This document shows positions 14,154 through 22,304 of a stretch of 25,123 bases of DNA, piece by piece. Within the stretch, counting starts at the first letter, position 1. Each line of letters begins with the position of its first letter. The notes beneath the pieces are model-generated. The model was not told the DNA's origin. It worked only from the letters and a program-made list of their open reading frames with translations, and ran no database searches. Made by a program: the position numbers and the translations under genes. The stretch comes from JBDRKN01 sp043813955 (lineage in GTDB: Bacteria; Patescibacteriota; Patescibacteriia; Patescibacteriales; Patescibacteriaceae), in contig JBDRKN010000016.1 in assembly GCA_043813955.1 (NCBI GenBank), positions 1 through 25,123 of the forward strand, in the 5' to 3' direction.

Positions 14154-17100
14154 TTAATTGCACGCGCATCGGCTTTCAATGCAGTCCCTGCTGCAGCTAA
14201 GCTCTATTGAGCCGCTTTCATTATCATAGGGATCTGCTGCTATAACCCGCACATAATAATCCTGCGCATTAAGGTTATCTAGATTATTAATAATATATTG
14301 GCTGTTAAGGCCAGCGTCAACTCTAACAGCAGGTTCTTGATATGGGCCGTATTCAACATAGTATTTTGCAACATCATTGGTCTCAAAATCCCAGCTTACT
14401 TCAATTTTCTTGTTATTAGCATCAGTAGTGTCAGCTATAGCTGATACATTAATAGGATCATCAGGAGCTTTAATGTCAGAAATCTCAACAGATTGTTCAT
14501 TTGAATAATCAGATTCTACATTTTTGTCATTAATTACTGTCATGGCAAAATAATATATAGTGTTATTTTTTAATCCGCTAATTTCCTTAGGGCTATGGTC
14601 AGATAGAACATAATCATCATATTTTTTGCTCTTCTCACCTAAATATATTTTAAAGCTATATCCATTGTTAGATATGCTGTCATTCCATTCAACTATGGCC
14701 TGTTCTCCTTTTTGGGCATTATCATCATTTTTAACAGTCCAGTCAGTAGCATTTAAGCTAAATGGCCTGTCTTCGCGAAAAAACAAGAAATCCTTTATTA
14801 CCTGAACTAAGCCATTGGCGCTTACATATTCAAATATTCCACGGACAACCGGCTCTAATGTCAGAGAGGGCAGATCATCCATAGTGCTTTCACTGCCTTT
14901 ATCCCGGCAATAGTAAATTTCAAAATCATTATCAATACATCCGTCTCCTTCCAATCCTGGGGTGCAATTGTCATCGCTGTCTTCCCACCTAATAGGCCAG
15001 GCATTAGGATCAGTTACTAAAGGCCATGGATTGTCGCAAAAAAAGAGAATAATTCTTGCTTTGCCAGTAATTTCTCTGCCCTTGGTTGATAATGGGCTGA
15101 TTTTGTCTTCAATAATAGCGGCTATAGCCCTTACCCATGTTTCTGCATCTTCATGATTGCCAGAAGTAACTATGGCTAATCTCGTATCATTTAAATCAGC
15201 TTTAATCTGGGCAATATCAACATTATCTGAAGACCATGTCCAACTCCAGCTATATACGCCTGGGATGCTGACAATTATATCATTATTTGAGGCAACTGCC
15301 TTGGCAATAAAGCTATAATCACTATGCGGTTTCTGAAATAAATGCTGTGCAGGATCAATTTCAACTCTGTCAATTTGGCAAATCTCATCGCCAGTTTTAA
15401 AAGACCAGATATGGGCCTTAGGATAAGTAATGCCATTAAAGCTGGAAACAGCTGTTAAATTATTGCCATTCATGCCAATTCCATAAGCGCTTAATACCCC
15501 GTTCTGGCTGCTTAAATTCTTGTCGCCTTTTACAATTACATAATATGTAATATTTGGATCCAAAGGACTCATTACAAAGAAATCAGCCACTGTTGCTTCA
15601 TCTCCAATATCATGGCTAGAAGTACGCCCCTTGATTGCGCAAAAATTGCTTGTGTCAGCAGCTGCTGCCTGATGCTTGGAAAAAATTGGAAATAATTTAG
15701 CTAAAAATTCTTTAATCTTGCTGACTATTCTGGCAAAAAACCCAGCAGGCTTTTCTTGAGCAAGCTCTGTTAACAATTCAGTATTGCTAGGGCATAAATT
15801 ATCGCCATAATCGCCAGCTACTATGATATTGCCTGATAGGCTACCCTTATTCATCTTTTGGTCAAATTTAACGCTAACTATAGTGTTGCGGCAAACTTCA
15901 TCATCGCCTGGTTCTGGCAAAACTGATTCTACTACAGGCCTAGACCTGCAGCAAGTATCATTGCCGCATCCATATAATTCTTTGTCGCCGCATTCTTCAT
16001 CAGACTGGCATCCACAGCACATTCCGCGATTCTCCTTGTTGCACGGAACAATATTAGGCTGGCAGAAAAGATTTGAAGAAATACTGCTGCATTTATCATC
16101 GCTTGGTTCGCAGCAGCATTTGCAGGAGTCATCTATGCCAGGAGGTATACAGCCTACTCCGCTCTTGCCATTAGCGTCTAAACAAGTATATCCAATAATG
16201 CATTTTAACGTACATGAATTTGTATCATCATAGCATGGATCTCCAGGGCCTTCTCTTTCTTCATCGCAAATACATTTATCATTGCAATATGGTTTTTCAG
16301 CAGGGCACATTGTTTCATCTTTTTGGCATCCTGGAATTGCTGGTTCAGCATCGCATGTAATAGGGCATTCATCTTCGCAAGTTTTAACTTTGCTATATTC
16401 CTTGTCTTTATTAGGTGCGCTGCAATTATCTTCGCATCCATAATATGCGCAGTATTGAAATCCATCTTCCAAGAAACGGCTCTCTTTGACGCCAGCGCAT
16501 GCATTTCCGCGCTGATTGTCAACACAGCATGCAGAATGCAAACTGCATTCAGACAAACCTCCAATTCGCGAGCAGTCGCGGCAAACGCCGCCAGGTATGC
16601 TTGTGTCGCAATACTTGCCGCTGCTTCCCTCGCAATTACAGGCAGCATCATGCTCTTCCTGCGTAGTGCCTACATTAGCGCAGCCAGAGCAATATCCCCA
16701 TTGATCATCGCTGTCTTTTAAATCAACAGCGCTGCTTCCGCAGTCATTATCGCAAGTCAATGGAGAACAGCAAGCTTCATTAGTGTTGTCAGGCTTGTTT
16801 TCTGTTTTGTCGCAGCAGCATTCGCACAAACCCTGGCTTCTAGTGCAAATATCATTAATGCATTGAAAATTATTAGGGCAAACTGGCATCTTAGTAGCGC
16901 AGACCCCGATATTATTATCATCCACACAAGATAAATTGCCGGTGCACATATCACAATCAGCATCAGGATATACGCAGTCTCCTGAAGCAAGCTTGATTGG
17001 ATTGTTAAACGGCGCCTCTCTGACAGGGCAGGTCTGTCTTGTTTCTAAATGCCATTTTGGCTGGCCATTGTAAAGAGCGCAGTACTGCCTTGCTAAATCA

Positions 17101-19598
17101 TTGTCAATATCAGGCGACTCTGTATCAAGACTGCATGCCTGAGCATTTGAAACGCATCTATTTAAGCCAGAATTGTAGCTGCAATTGATACATCCGAGCA
17201 AAGCGCAGTCGCAAGTAGCTCCATAGGTAGTAATGCTTGGATTAGGACTGCAGTTGCCAGGAGAATTTGGACAAAAAATGCTGTCAAAACAAATATTAAT
17301 ATTATAGCCAGAGCATGAATCATTATCAAAGCATGTTGTAATTCCTGAGCCAGGATCTTCGCAATTATCCAGACTGGAACAGCAGCTGTTGTCTTCGCAC
17401 TGCACAGGCTTTTCTGGAGGACATCTAACGTCAGCGCCTGTGCTAAACTGCCATTCATAGACGCTTGAATCAACATTGCCATAGCATTTATCAGCGCTTG
17501 GCTGGCAGCGCCCTTGTTCTGGAGTTCCAGCCGGACAGCAAACGCCAATACCGCAATCAGCATCCTGCTGGCATTTGCCAATAGTTAAGTTCAGGCCATT
17601 GCTCTCTGTCCCAAGAGAACCTTTTACTATTTTAACAGGTCCTGTGACAGCCTGCTGATGGATTATGGTATCTGCCCTGTCTGGCTTAACGCCAAGAACG
17701 GTGTCTTTATCCCAATAGGTTATAGCCTTATCTGACTGATCTTTGTTAATATAGAATCTGACAATGCTGTTTGCGCCAAATTTATCAAAGTATTCGCCCC
17801 ATAAGCTAATATTATCATTATGCTCTCCAAATATCGGCTCTATGCGGCATAATCCAGGCCTTAATGCCTCGTCTTTGTCAAATGTAAATTTTTCAGGGCT
17901 TAAAGCGTTTTTGTCGCCGACTATTACCTCAATATCATATGCCTGGTCGTCAACAAGGGCATCTGGCACTTTAACTACAATCTGATTATTCTGCCAAATG
18001 CTGTAAGCGCAAACCTTTGGAAATTCAAAATCAGCCTCCTGTTTTCCAAAGTAAACAGTATTTGAACCCTTAAGGTTTCCAAATCCGCTCCCACGTATAG
18101 TCACATACTGGCCCTCTGGGCCAGATGATGGATCAATAGACACAATAACTGGGCCCTCAACAGGCTCGGGAATTTTTTTAAAATATAGATAATTGCTATT
18201 TGGCTCTGCAACTCTCTGGGCAAACGTGGTTGTTTTGCCATTTTGTATATTAGGAACCCTTGCAGTTCCTGACAAGCTGTTTACAAACAAAGGGTTATTA
18301 GCTTTGACTTTTTGTTTAACATTTCCAAAATATGCAGCTGCATTTAATAGTTTAACTCCGCTGTATGTCAGAATAGTATCTAACTGCCCCTCATCTGGAT
18401 CTAATTTGCACAAACCCGGCCTGCTAATCTTGTTAACTTTAAAATCTTCAATGTTTGGTCCAGGCGGGAGATTGGTAACATCTGAGCCATTGGCAGCTTC
18501 TACTTTGATTGCTCCAATTACAGCTCCAACAGGCACTACTATGATAATCTGTCTGTCTGTCCAGCTATTATCGCAGGCTGGATTAACAGTCTCGGCTAAT
18601 TGAGCCTGCACGCTAAAACCAGCTCCTCCCCAGAATAATACTTTGCTCGTAACTGAATCATAATCTAAAAAGCCACGCCCATGAATAGTCGCTAAATTGC
18701 CAACAGCGCCGTTTGGAACGGTTTGATTGCATTTTCCAGTAGCGCAGTCAGAATCTTTAATACAAAAAATATCTATATCGTCATCACAAAAACCTCCGAC
18801 AGGACTGATAGCATCAATCCTTGGAGGACCGCTGCATTCGCATTGGCTGTTATCAGCATCAAATTCGCAAGTTAAATAACTTTCGCATCTATCATTATTT
18901 ACATTACATTCGGCATTATTAGCTCCAGGTCCGCATGGATCTCCATGCCCTCCCTTGCTTATGCACAAGCAGGAGTTTTCATCACAATACTTGATATATG
19001 GATCACAAATAGAATCATCAGCCTGGCATCCGGGTAAAATAGCATTGCCATCGCATGGAATCTCTTTTTCTTTGCCAACATAACAATCAGAGCCAACGCA
19101 CGGGCCCCAGCTATTGTTAATGCATGTTTTCCAACAGTCGCCAGCGCTGCATCGTTCAGTCTGGCCAGTAATGCAGCCTGTTCCTGTAACAGCTCCTGTT
19201 GAGTATAGCAAGCGGCTAAGTATGTATGTAACAATAGCAAAACAAGCTAGGATTATTAAAATGCCTATAATGCTGTTTTTCAAAATCTTCTTAGCCTTAT
19301 CAACCTTTTCAGGATCTCCGCTCGCAGTCATCCAGATATATCCGCCATACATCATTAAAACAACAGCTAAAATACCCAGCAATCCAAGGGCAATCCTTAT
19401 GATATTAATAACTATTACGCGAGGATCTTCCTTGCCTAATCCTATTTCTTCCATTTTTTCCGCGCCAAAATCCTGGCCTGCTATTTCATCTCCCCATAAA
19501 TCAGCTGTTTGCGCTTGGACATTAAAGGCAAGCAAGCCAGAAAACAACAGTATGATTGCTGCTATAATGATTAGAAATTTTCTGCCTTGCTTAATCAT
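14154..19598 (-). CDS. Giant cysteine-rich surface protein with pilin-like N-terminus, IPT/TIG, Ig-like and FN3 domains
   Basis: An 1814-residue secreted or anchored protein. A signal peptide ends near AQA (residue 30). Residues 34-135 are a type IV secretion pilin-like (TrbC/VirB2-like) module with two hydrophobic helices around YGGYIWMTASGDPEKVDKAK. A first Cys-rich patch follows (about 137-255). IPT/TIG beta domains fill about 258-674 (e.g. SIDPSSGPEGQYVTIRGSGF). A long Cys-rich stretch with about one Cys in eight covers about 675-1218, with CCC and CxCC motifs. Next come Ig-like domains (about 1219-1530, starting VVESVLPEPGDDEVCRNTI), and two fibronectin type III domains finish the protein (about 1614-1814). 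The Cys-rich part suggests many disulfides outside the cell. Adhesion or host contact is the likely role, by inference. It starts 2 nt after the paralogous 856-residue gene. Confidence 0.85.
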   Translation of the reverse strand: MIKQGRKFLIIIAAIILLFSGLLAFNVQAQTADLWGDEIAGQDFGAEKMEEIGLGKEDPRVIVINIIRIALGLLGILAVVLMMYGGYIWMTASGDPEKVDKAKKILKNSIIGILIILACFAIVTYILSRLLYSTGAVTGTGCITGQTERCSAGDCWKTCINNSWGPCVGSDCYVGKEKEIPCDGNAILPGCQADDSICDPYIKYCDENSCLCISKGGHGDPCGPGANNAECNVNNDRCESYLTCEFDADNSQCECSGPPRIDAISPVGGFCDDDIDIFCIKDSDCATGKCNQTVPNGAVGNLATIHGRGFLDYDSVTSKVLFWGGAGFSVQAQLAETVNPACDNSWTDRQIIIVVPVGAVIGAIKVEAANGSDVTNLPPGPNIEDFKVNKISRPGLCKLDPDEGQLDTILTYSGVKLLNAAAYFGNVKQKVKANNPLFVNSLSGTARVPNIQNGKTTTFAQRVAEPNSNYLYFKKIPEPVEGPVIVSIDPSSGPEGQYVTIRGSGFGNLKGSNTVYFGKQEADFEFPKVCAYSIWQNNQIVVKVPDALVDDQAYDIEVIVGDKNALSPEKFTFDKDEALRPGLCRIEPIFGEHNDNISLWGEYFDKFGANSIVRFYINKDQSDKAITYWDKDTVLGVKPDRADTIIHQQAVTGPVKIVKGSLGTESNGLNLTIGKCQQDADCGIGVCCPAGTPEQGRCQPSADKCYGNVDSSVYEWQFSTGADVRCPPEKPVQCEDNSCCSSLDNCEDPGSGITTCFDNDSCSGYNINICFDSIFCPNSPGNCSPNPSITTYGATCDCALLGCINCSYNSGLNRCVSNAQACSLDTESPDIDNDLARQYCALYNGQPKWHLETRQTCPVREAPFNNPIKLASGDCVYPDADCDMCTGNLSCVDDNNIGVCATKMPVCPNNFQCINDICTRSQGLCECCCDKTENKPDNTNEACCSPLTCDNDCGSSAVDLKDSDDQWGYCSGCANVGTTQEEHDAACNCEGSSGKYCDTSIPGGVCRDCSRIGGLSECSLHSACCVDNQRGNACAGVKESRFLEDGFQYCAYYGCEDNCSAPNKDKEYSKVKTCEDECPITCDAEPAIPGCQKDETMCPAEKPYCNDKCICDEEREGPGDPCYDDTNSCTLKCIIGYTCLDANGKSGVGCIPPGIDDSCKCCCEPSDDKCSSISSNLFCQPNIVPCNKENRGMCCGCQSDEECGDKELYGCGNDTCCRSRPVVESVLPEPGDDEVCRNTIVSVKFDQKMNKGSLSGNIIVAGDYGDNLCPSNTELLTELAQEKPAGFFARIVSKIKEFLAKLFPIFSKHQAAAADTSNFCAIKGRTSSHDIGDEATVADFFVMSPLDPNITYYVIVKGDKNLSSQNGVLSAYGIGMNGNNLTAVSSFNGITYPKAHIWSFKTGDEICQIDRVEIDPAQHLFQKPHSDYSFIAKAVASNNDIIVSIPGVYSWSWTWSSDNVDIAQIKADLNDTRLAIVTSGNHEDAETWVRAIAAIIEDKISPLSTKGREITGKARIILFFCDNPWPLVTDPNAWPIRWEDSDDNCTPGLEGDGCIDNDFEIYYCRDKGSESTMDDLPSLTLEPVVRGIFEYVSANGLVQVIKDFLFFREDRPFSLNATDWTVKNDDNAQKGEQAIVEWNDSISNNGYSFKIYLGEKSKKYDDYVLSDHSPKEISGLKNNTIYYFAMTVINDKNVESDYSNEQSVEISDIKAPDDPINVSAIADTTDANNKKIEVSWDFETNDVAKYYVEYGPYQEPAVRVDAGLNSQYIINNLDNLNAQDYYVRVIAADPYDNESGSIELSCSRDCIESRCACN
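19194..19499 (-). repeat. Duplicated pilin-like module, copy in the 1814-residue protein
   Basis: It encodes residues 34-135 of the giant protein. By my hand alignment it is identical at 80 of 102 residues to the module at 21755-22060, with no gaps. The two proteins are unlike each other beyond this module, apart from sharing Ig-like domain types. Confidence 0.85.
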
Positions 19599-19600
19599 AT

Positions 19601-22171
19601 TTATGGGCAGCTATCGCTTGCAACTGGCTGATCATTGCAGCAAGTAGGCTGTATACTGCTTGCTGCGCAGCTGCTGCTAGCGCTAGGCTTGTAACAATTT
19701 TGATAAATATCTTTAACACCAGAGCCAAAATGCGCCCTATACTGCATTGAGTCATTAAAACTGGCATGCTTAATCTTGCCAATAGTCTGGTCTGGCTCAT
19801 TATCAGGAGGGCTGCTTATCTCCTTGTCTTGCTTAAAGACCCAATATCCAAGCGGACGCTTATTCACGCTCCATAAATTAACCAGCTGATGCTCTACTTT
19901 TTTATCTCCCTGGTCTATAATAGTGCTTCCAGACTTTAAGGTGTCGCTTAATAGCAGCTTGTCAAAATGAGCTTCAACTACCTTGTCTAAATGAACGCCA
20001 GCCTGATATGGAGCTATATTGGTTGCTAATATTTTAGGAGGAGTTAAATCAAGCGCATCGCTTATCCAGAAAGACCATTGATAGCTGTCTCCCTGATTAA
20101 TATCTCCAATGTTTTCGTTAAAAAAGCTAATAGGGCCATAGGCATTGCTGTCGCGGTTTCCATCCAAGGAATTATTAGCTGTATCTGTAATTCCAGAATT
20201 TAATTTTCCTTCAGGATGGTTGCGATTATCTATATTGTCATAGCAAATTCCATTGTTGCATGAGCTGAACGGACTCCTTATTAAACAATCGTCATCGCTT
20301 GAACAAACAGAAGCCAATTCAGCAGCTGTTAAATCAACCCTTATATCACTATTTTCAGGCAGACAGTAAATCGCTTCTCCGCATCCGTTAATACCGCATT
20401 GGTTGTCAGAAATAAATTCAACCGTACGGTATTGATTAGATATTACAAACTTGCCAGACACAATCTGGCTAGTATCTAAATTAACTACTTTAATATAATC
20501 AGCTATTAAATTATATGGGCCTGATACTGTTAAAGGATTGATTGCCTCATTAAAATTAATCTGAATAATTGCGTTCTTAGGCTTGTCTGGCCTGTCATTA
20601 ACCTGCTTTTCCACCTGCTTGTCTGCGCCTCCTGACATTGGCATGACAATCAAAGCAATAGTACTGCTGCTTAGCTGAATGTTGTTGCCTGACTTGCCTG
20701 CTGCCTCAGCTGTGATAATAATTTTTCTATTATTCCCAGGATCAATAGCTGCCTTAACCTGCGCATGCGTGTCAACAGAATTTTTAATGCGCTGAGCCAA
20801 GTTTGATAAATTGCTGTCAATTTCAATCTCATCAGCTCCAGGCTGACTGTCAACAAAAGAATATCTAGAATTTCCAACCATAAATATGTCTGCCTGCTGC
20901 CTTGTCTGCATAGTAATCTGCCAGCTATGTCCTGGTTGGTATCCGCTTTCAAAATTAATCTGCAAACCGCATGCTACTGTAATCTGATCTCCAAGAATAT
21001 TTAAAGAAGGCGTGTCAACATAGCCAGGCATATTATATGCTACATTGGCAGTCAAAGGATTTGAATTATTAATGCTGATATCAATGCTTCCATCGCAATG
21101 GTTATTATTTGGATTAGGAATGTCTATATCAACACTGCCTGGATTAGTTTTAATATATGAAACAGAGTTAGCCCTGTAAACGCGCGGAACAGCGCTTACC
21201 TCGATTGAGCCTGACGCCTGTTTGGCTAAAATAATGTTGCCAGCAGTATCCTGAGCATTATCCGGGCCTGGGAAAATGCTGACAACCTTTGGCGGCATAA
21301 GGTCTAATTTAGTATTTACTTCAAAACTCCATTCAAAACCAGCAATATTGAAAGCATCATCCTTATTTGTTTTTTTAATATCAGTGCTTAAATAGACTGA
21401 ATAATATATTGGCTCTGTTTGCGAGCCAAGCGGATTCATAGGGCTGAACACAAAAATTTTGTTATCCTTTGAAGCTGCTATAGCATCAGTGATATTGTTT
21501 TTTCCATCGCCTTCTTTGCTCTTGTAAATCTTAATGCTGTCTGACAAGATCTTGGCTCCTGGATCGCATCTGTTAGCGCTAACAGAATCACAGATAGTAG
21601 AAGGGTCAATCTCCTCCCTGAACGTAACCATAATTATGGTATTGCGAGGCACGTCTGTCTGTCCTGGCTCTGGATAAACGCTCTTAACAATTCCGTTTCC
21701 AAGAGCGCCCAAGCCAGCTCCGGGAATGCTCGCGCCTCCCTGGCTCTGTTCTCCTCCGGTTGCATACAATAATCTGTTTAAAATAAAAGTGGCAATAGCA
21801 AAAGCTGCTAAAATTATTAATAACCCTATAGTTCCATTGCGCAATATTAATTTAGCTTTATCAACCTTGGCTGGATCTCCGCTCGCAGTCATCCAGACAT
21901 ATCCGCCATACATAATCAATATCACGGCTAAAATGCCGAGCAAGCCCAATGCTATCCGTATAATATTAACAGCTATTATTCGCGGATCATTCTTGCCCAG
22001 CCCTATCCTTTCCATCTGCGTTGCTCCAAAGCCCTGTCCGGCTATTTCATCTCCCCAGAGATCAAGCTCTGTATCCTGCGCTCTTGCCGGAACGCTAACT
22101 ACGCTAACAAAAGTTAGCATAGCAGCTAAAGTAATTAAACAAATAATAATGTATTTAAATACGCGTTGCAT
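19601..22171 (-). CDS. Large surface protein with pilin-like N-terminus and Ig-like domains
   Basis: An 856-residue protein. A signal peptide ends near ARA (residue 31). Residues 38-139 form the same pilin-like two-helix module as in the next gene (YGGYVWMTASGDPAKVDKAK). From about 160 to 290 there is a Big_5/SbsA-type Ig-like domain (SVYPEPGQTDVPRNTIIMVTF, then FSPMNPLGS). Residues about 424-510 have a pattern often seen in phage virion proteins (YSFVDSQPGADEIEI ... ITAEAAGKSGNNIQL). Further Ig-like domains follow (INFNEAINPLTVSGP; LDLTPPKILATN). The C-terminus is Cys-rich (CCNDQPVASDSCP). It is the first gene of the long minus-strand array, diverging from rel, and is probably anchored in the membrane by the two N-terminal helices with the rest outside. 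Function is unknown; surface attachment is inferred. Confidence 0.83.
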   Translation of the reverse strand: MQRVFKYIIICLITLAAMLTFVSVVSVPARAQDTELDLWGDEIAGQGFGATQMERIGLGKNDPRIIAVNIIRIALGLLGILAVILIMYGGYVWMTASGDPAKVDKAKLILRNGTIGLLIILAAFAIATFILNRLLYATGGEQSQGGASIPGAGLGALGNGIVKSVYPEPGQTDVPRNTIIMVTFREEIDPSTICDSVSANRCDPGAKILSDSIKIYKSKEGDGKNNITDAIAASKDNKIFVFSPMNPLGSQTEPIYYSVYLSTDIKKTNKDDAFNIAGFEWSFEVNTKLDLMPPKVVSIFPGPDNAQDTAGNIILAKQASGSIEVSAVPRVYRANSVSYIKTNPGSVDIDIPNPNNNHCDGSIDISINNSNPLTANVAYNMPGYVDTPSLNILGDQITVACGLQINFESGYQPGHSWQITMQTRQQADIFMVGNSRYSFVDSQPGADEIEIDSNLSNLAQRIKNSVDTHAQVKAAIDPGNNRKIIITAEAAGKSGNNIQLSSSTIALIVMPMSGGADKQVEKQVNDRPDKPKNAIIQINFNEAINPLTVSGPYNLIADYIKVVNLDTSQIVSGKFVISNQYRTVEFISDNQCGINGCGEAIYCLPENSDIRVDLTAAELASVCSSDDDCLIRSPFSSCNNGICYDNIDNRNHPEGKLNSGITDTANNSLDGNRDSNAYGPISFFNENIGDINQGDSYQWSFWISDALDLTPPKILATNIAPYQAGVHLDKVVEAHFDKLLLSDTLKSGSTIIDQGDKKVEHQLVNLWSVNKRPLGYWVFKQDKEISSPPDNEPDQTIGKIKHASFNDSMQYRAHFGSGVKDIYQNCYKPSASSSCAASSIQPTCCNDQPVASDSCP
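21755..22060 (-). repeat. Duplicated pilin-like module, copy in the 856-residue protein
   Basis: It encodes residues 38-139 of the 856-residue protein and is the counterpart of 19194-19499. Conservation is highest in LWGDEIAGQ, NIIRIALGLLGILAV and the GDP.KVDKAK loop between the two helices, showing that this loop and the first helix are under selection. Confidence 0.85.
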
Positions 22172-22251
22172 GGGAGTTTATTGCAAGCAAAAATTGCTTA
22201 ATCTAAAAACAAAAACAAAAGAAAAAATGTTAAAATTTTTTTAACTATTTC

Positions 22252-22280
22252 TTGACTTAAATTTATAATAATTATAACAT
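22252..22280 (+). promoter_or_regulatory. Promoter of rel
   Basis: TTGACT (22252-22257) is followed by a 17-nt spacer and TAACAT (22275-22280). The -35 matches consensus at 5 of 6 positions and the -10 at 4 of 6; a shifted TATAAC at 22273 is an alternative -10. The leader to the ATG at 22305 would be about 18 nt and contains no Shine-Dalgarno sequence. The 133-nt gap must also hold the divergent promoter of the surface genes, for which I see no clear hexamer pair. Confidence 0.6.
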
Positions 22281-22304
22281 AAAACGGCTGGTAAGCCAAA
22301 TAAA

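Noticed and set aside
15823..17581. Several ORFs of 60-148 codons in other frames of the Cys-rich region
   Set aside because: The repetitive TGC/TGT-rich coding sequence produces open alternate frames rich in Ala, Ile, Met and Leu; none has its own start context or motif.
19114..22244. Similar plus-strand ORFs (19114-19647 and 21726-22244) antisense to the two giant genes, which seem to encode related proteins
   Set aside because: They resemble each other only because they lie opposite the duplicated pilin-like module. The coding strand is the minus strand, with signal peptides and clear domains.
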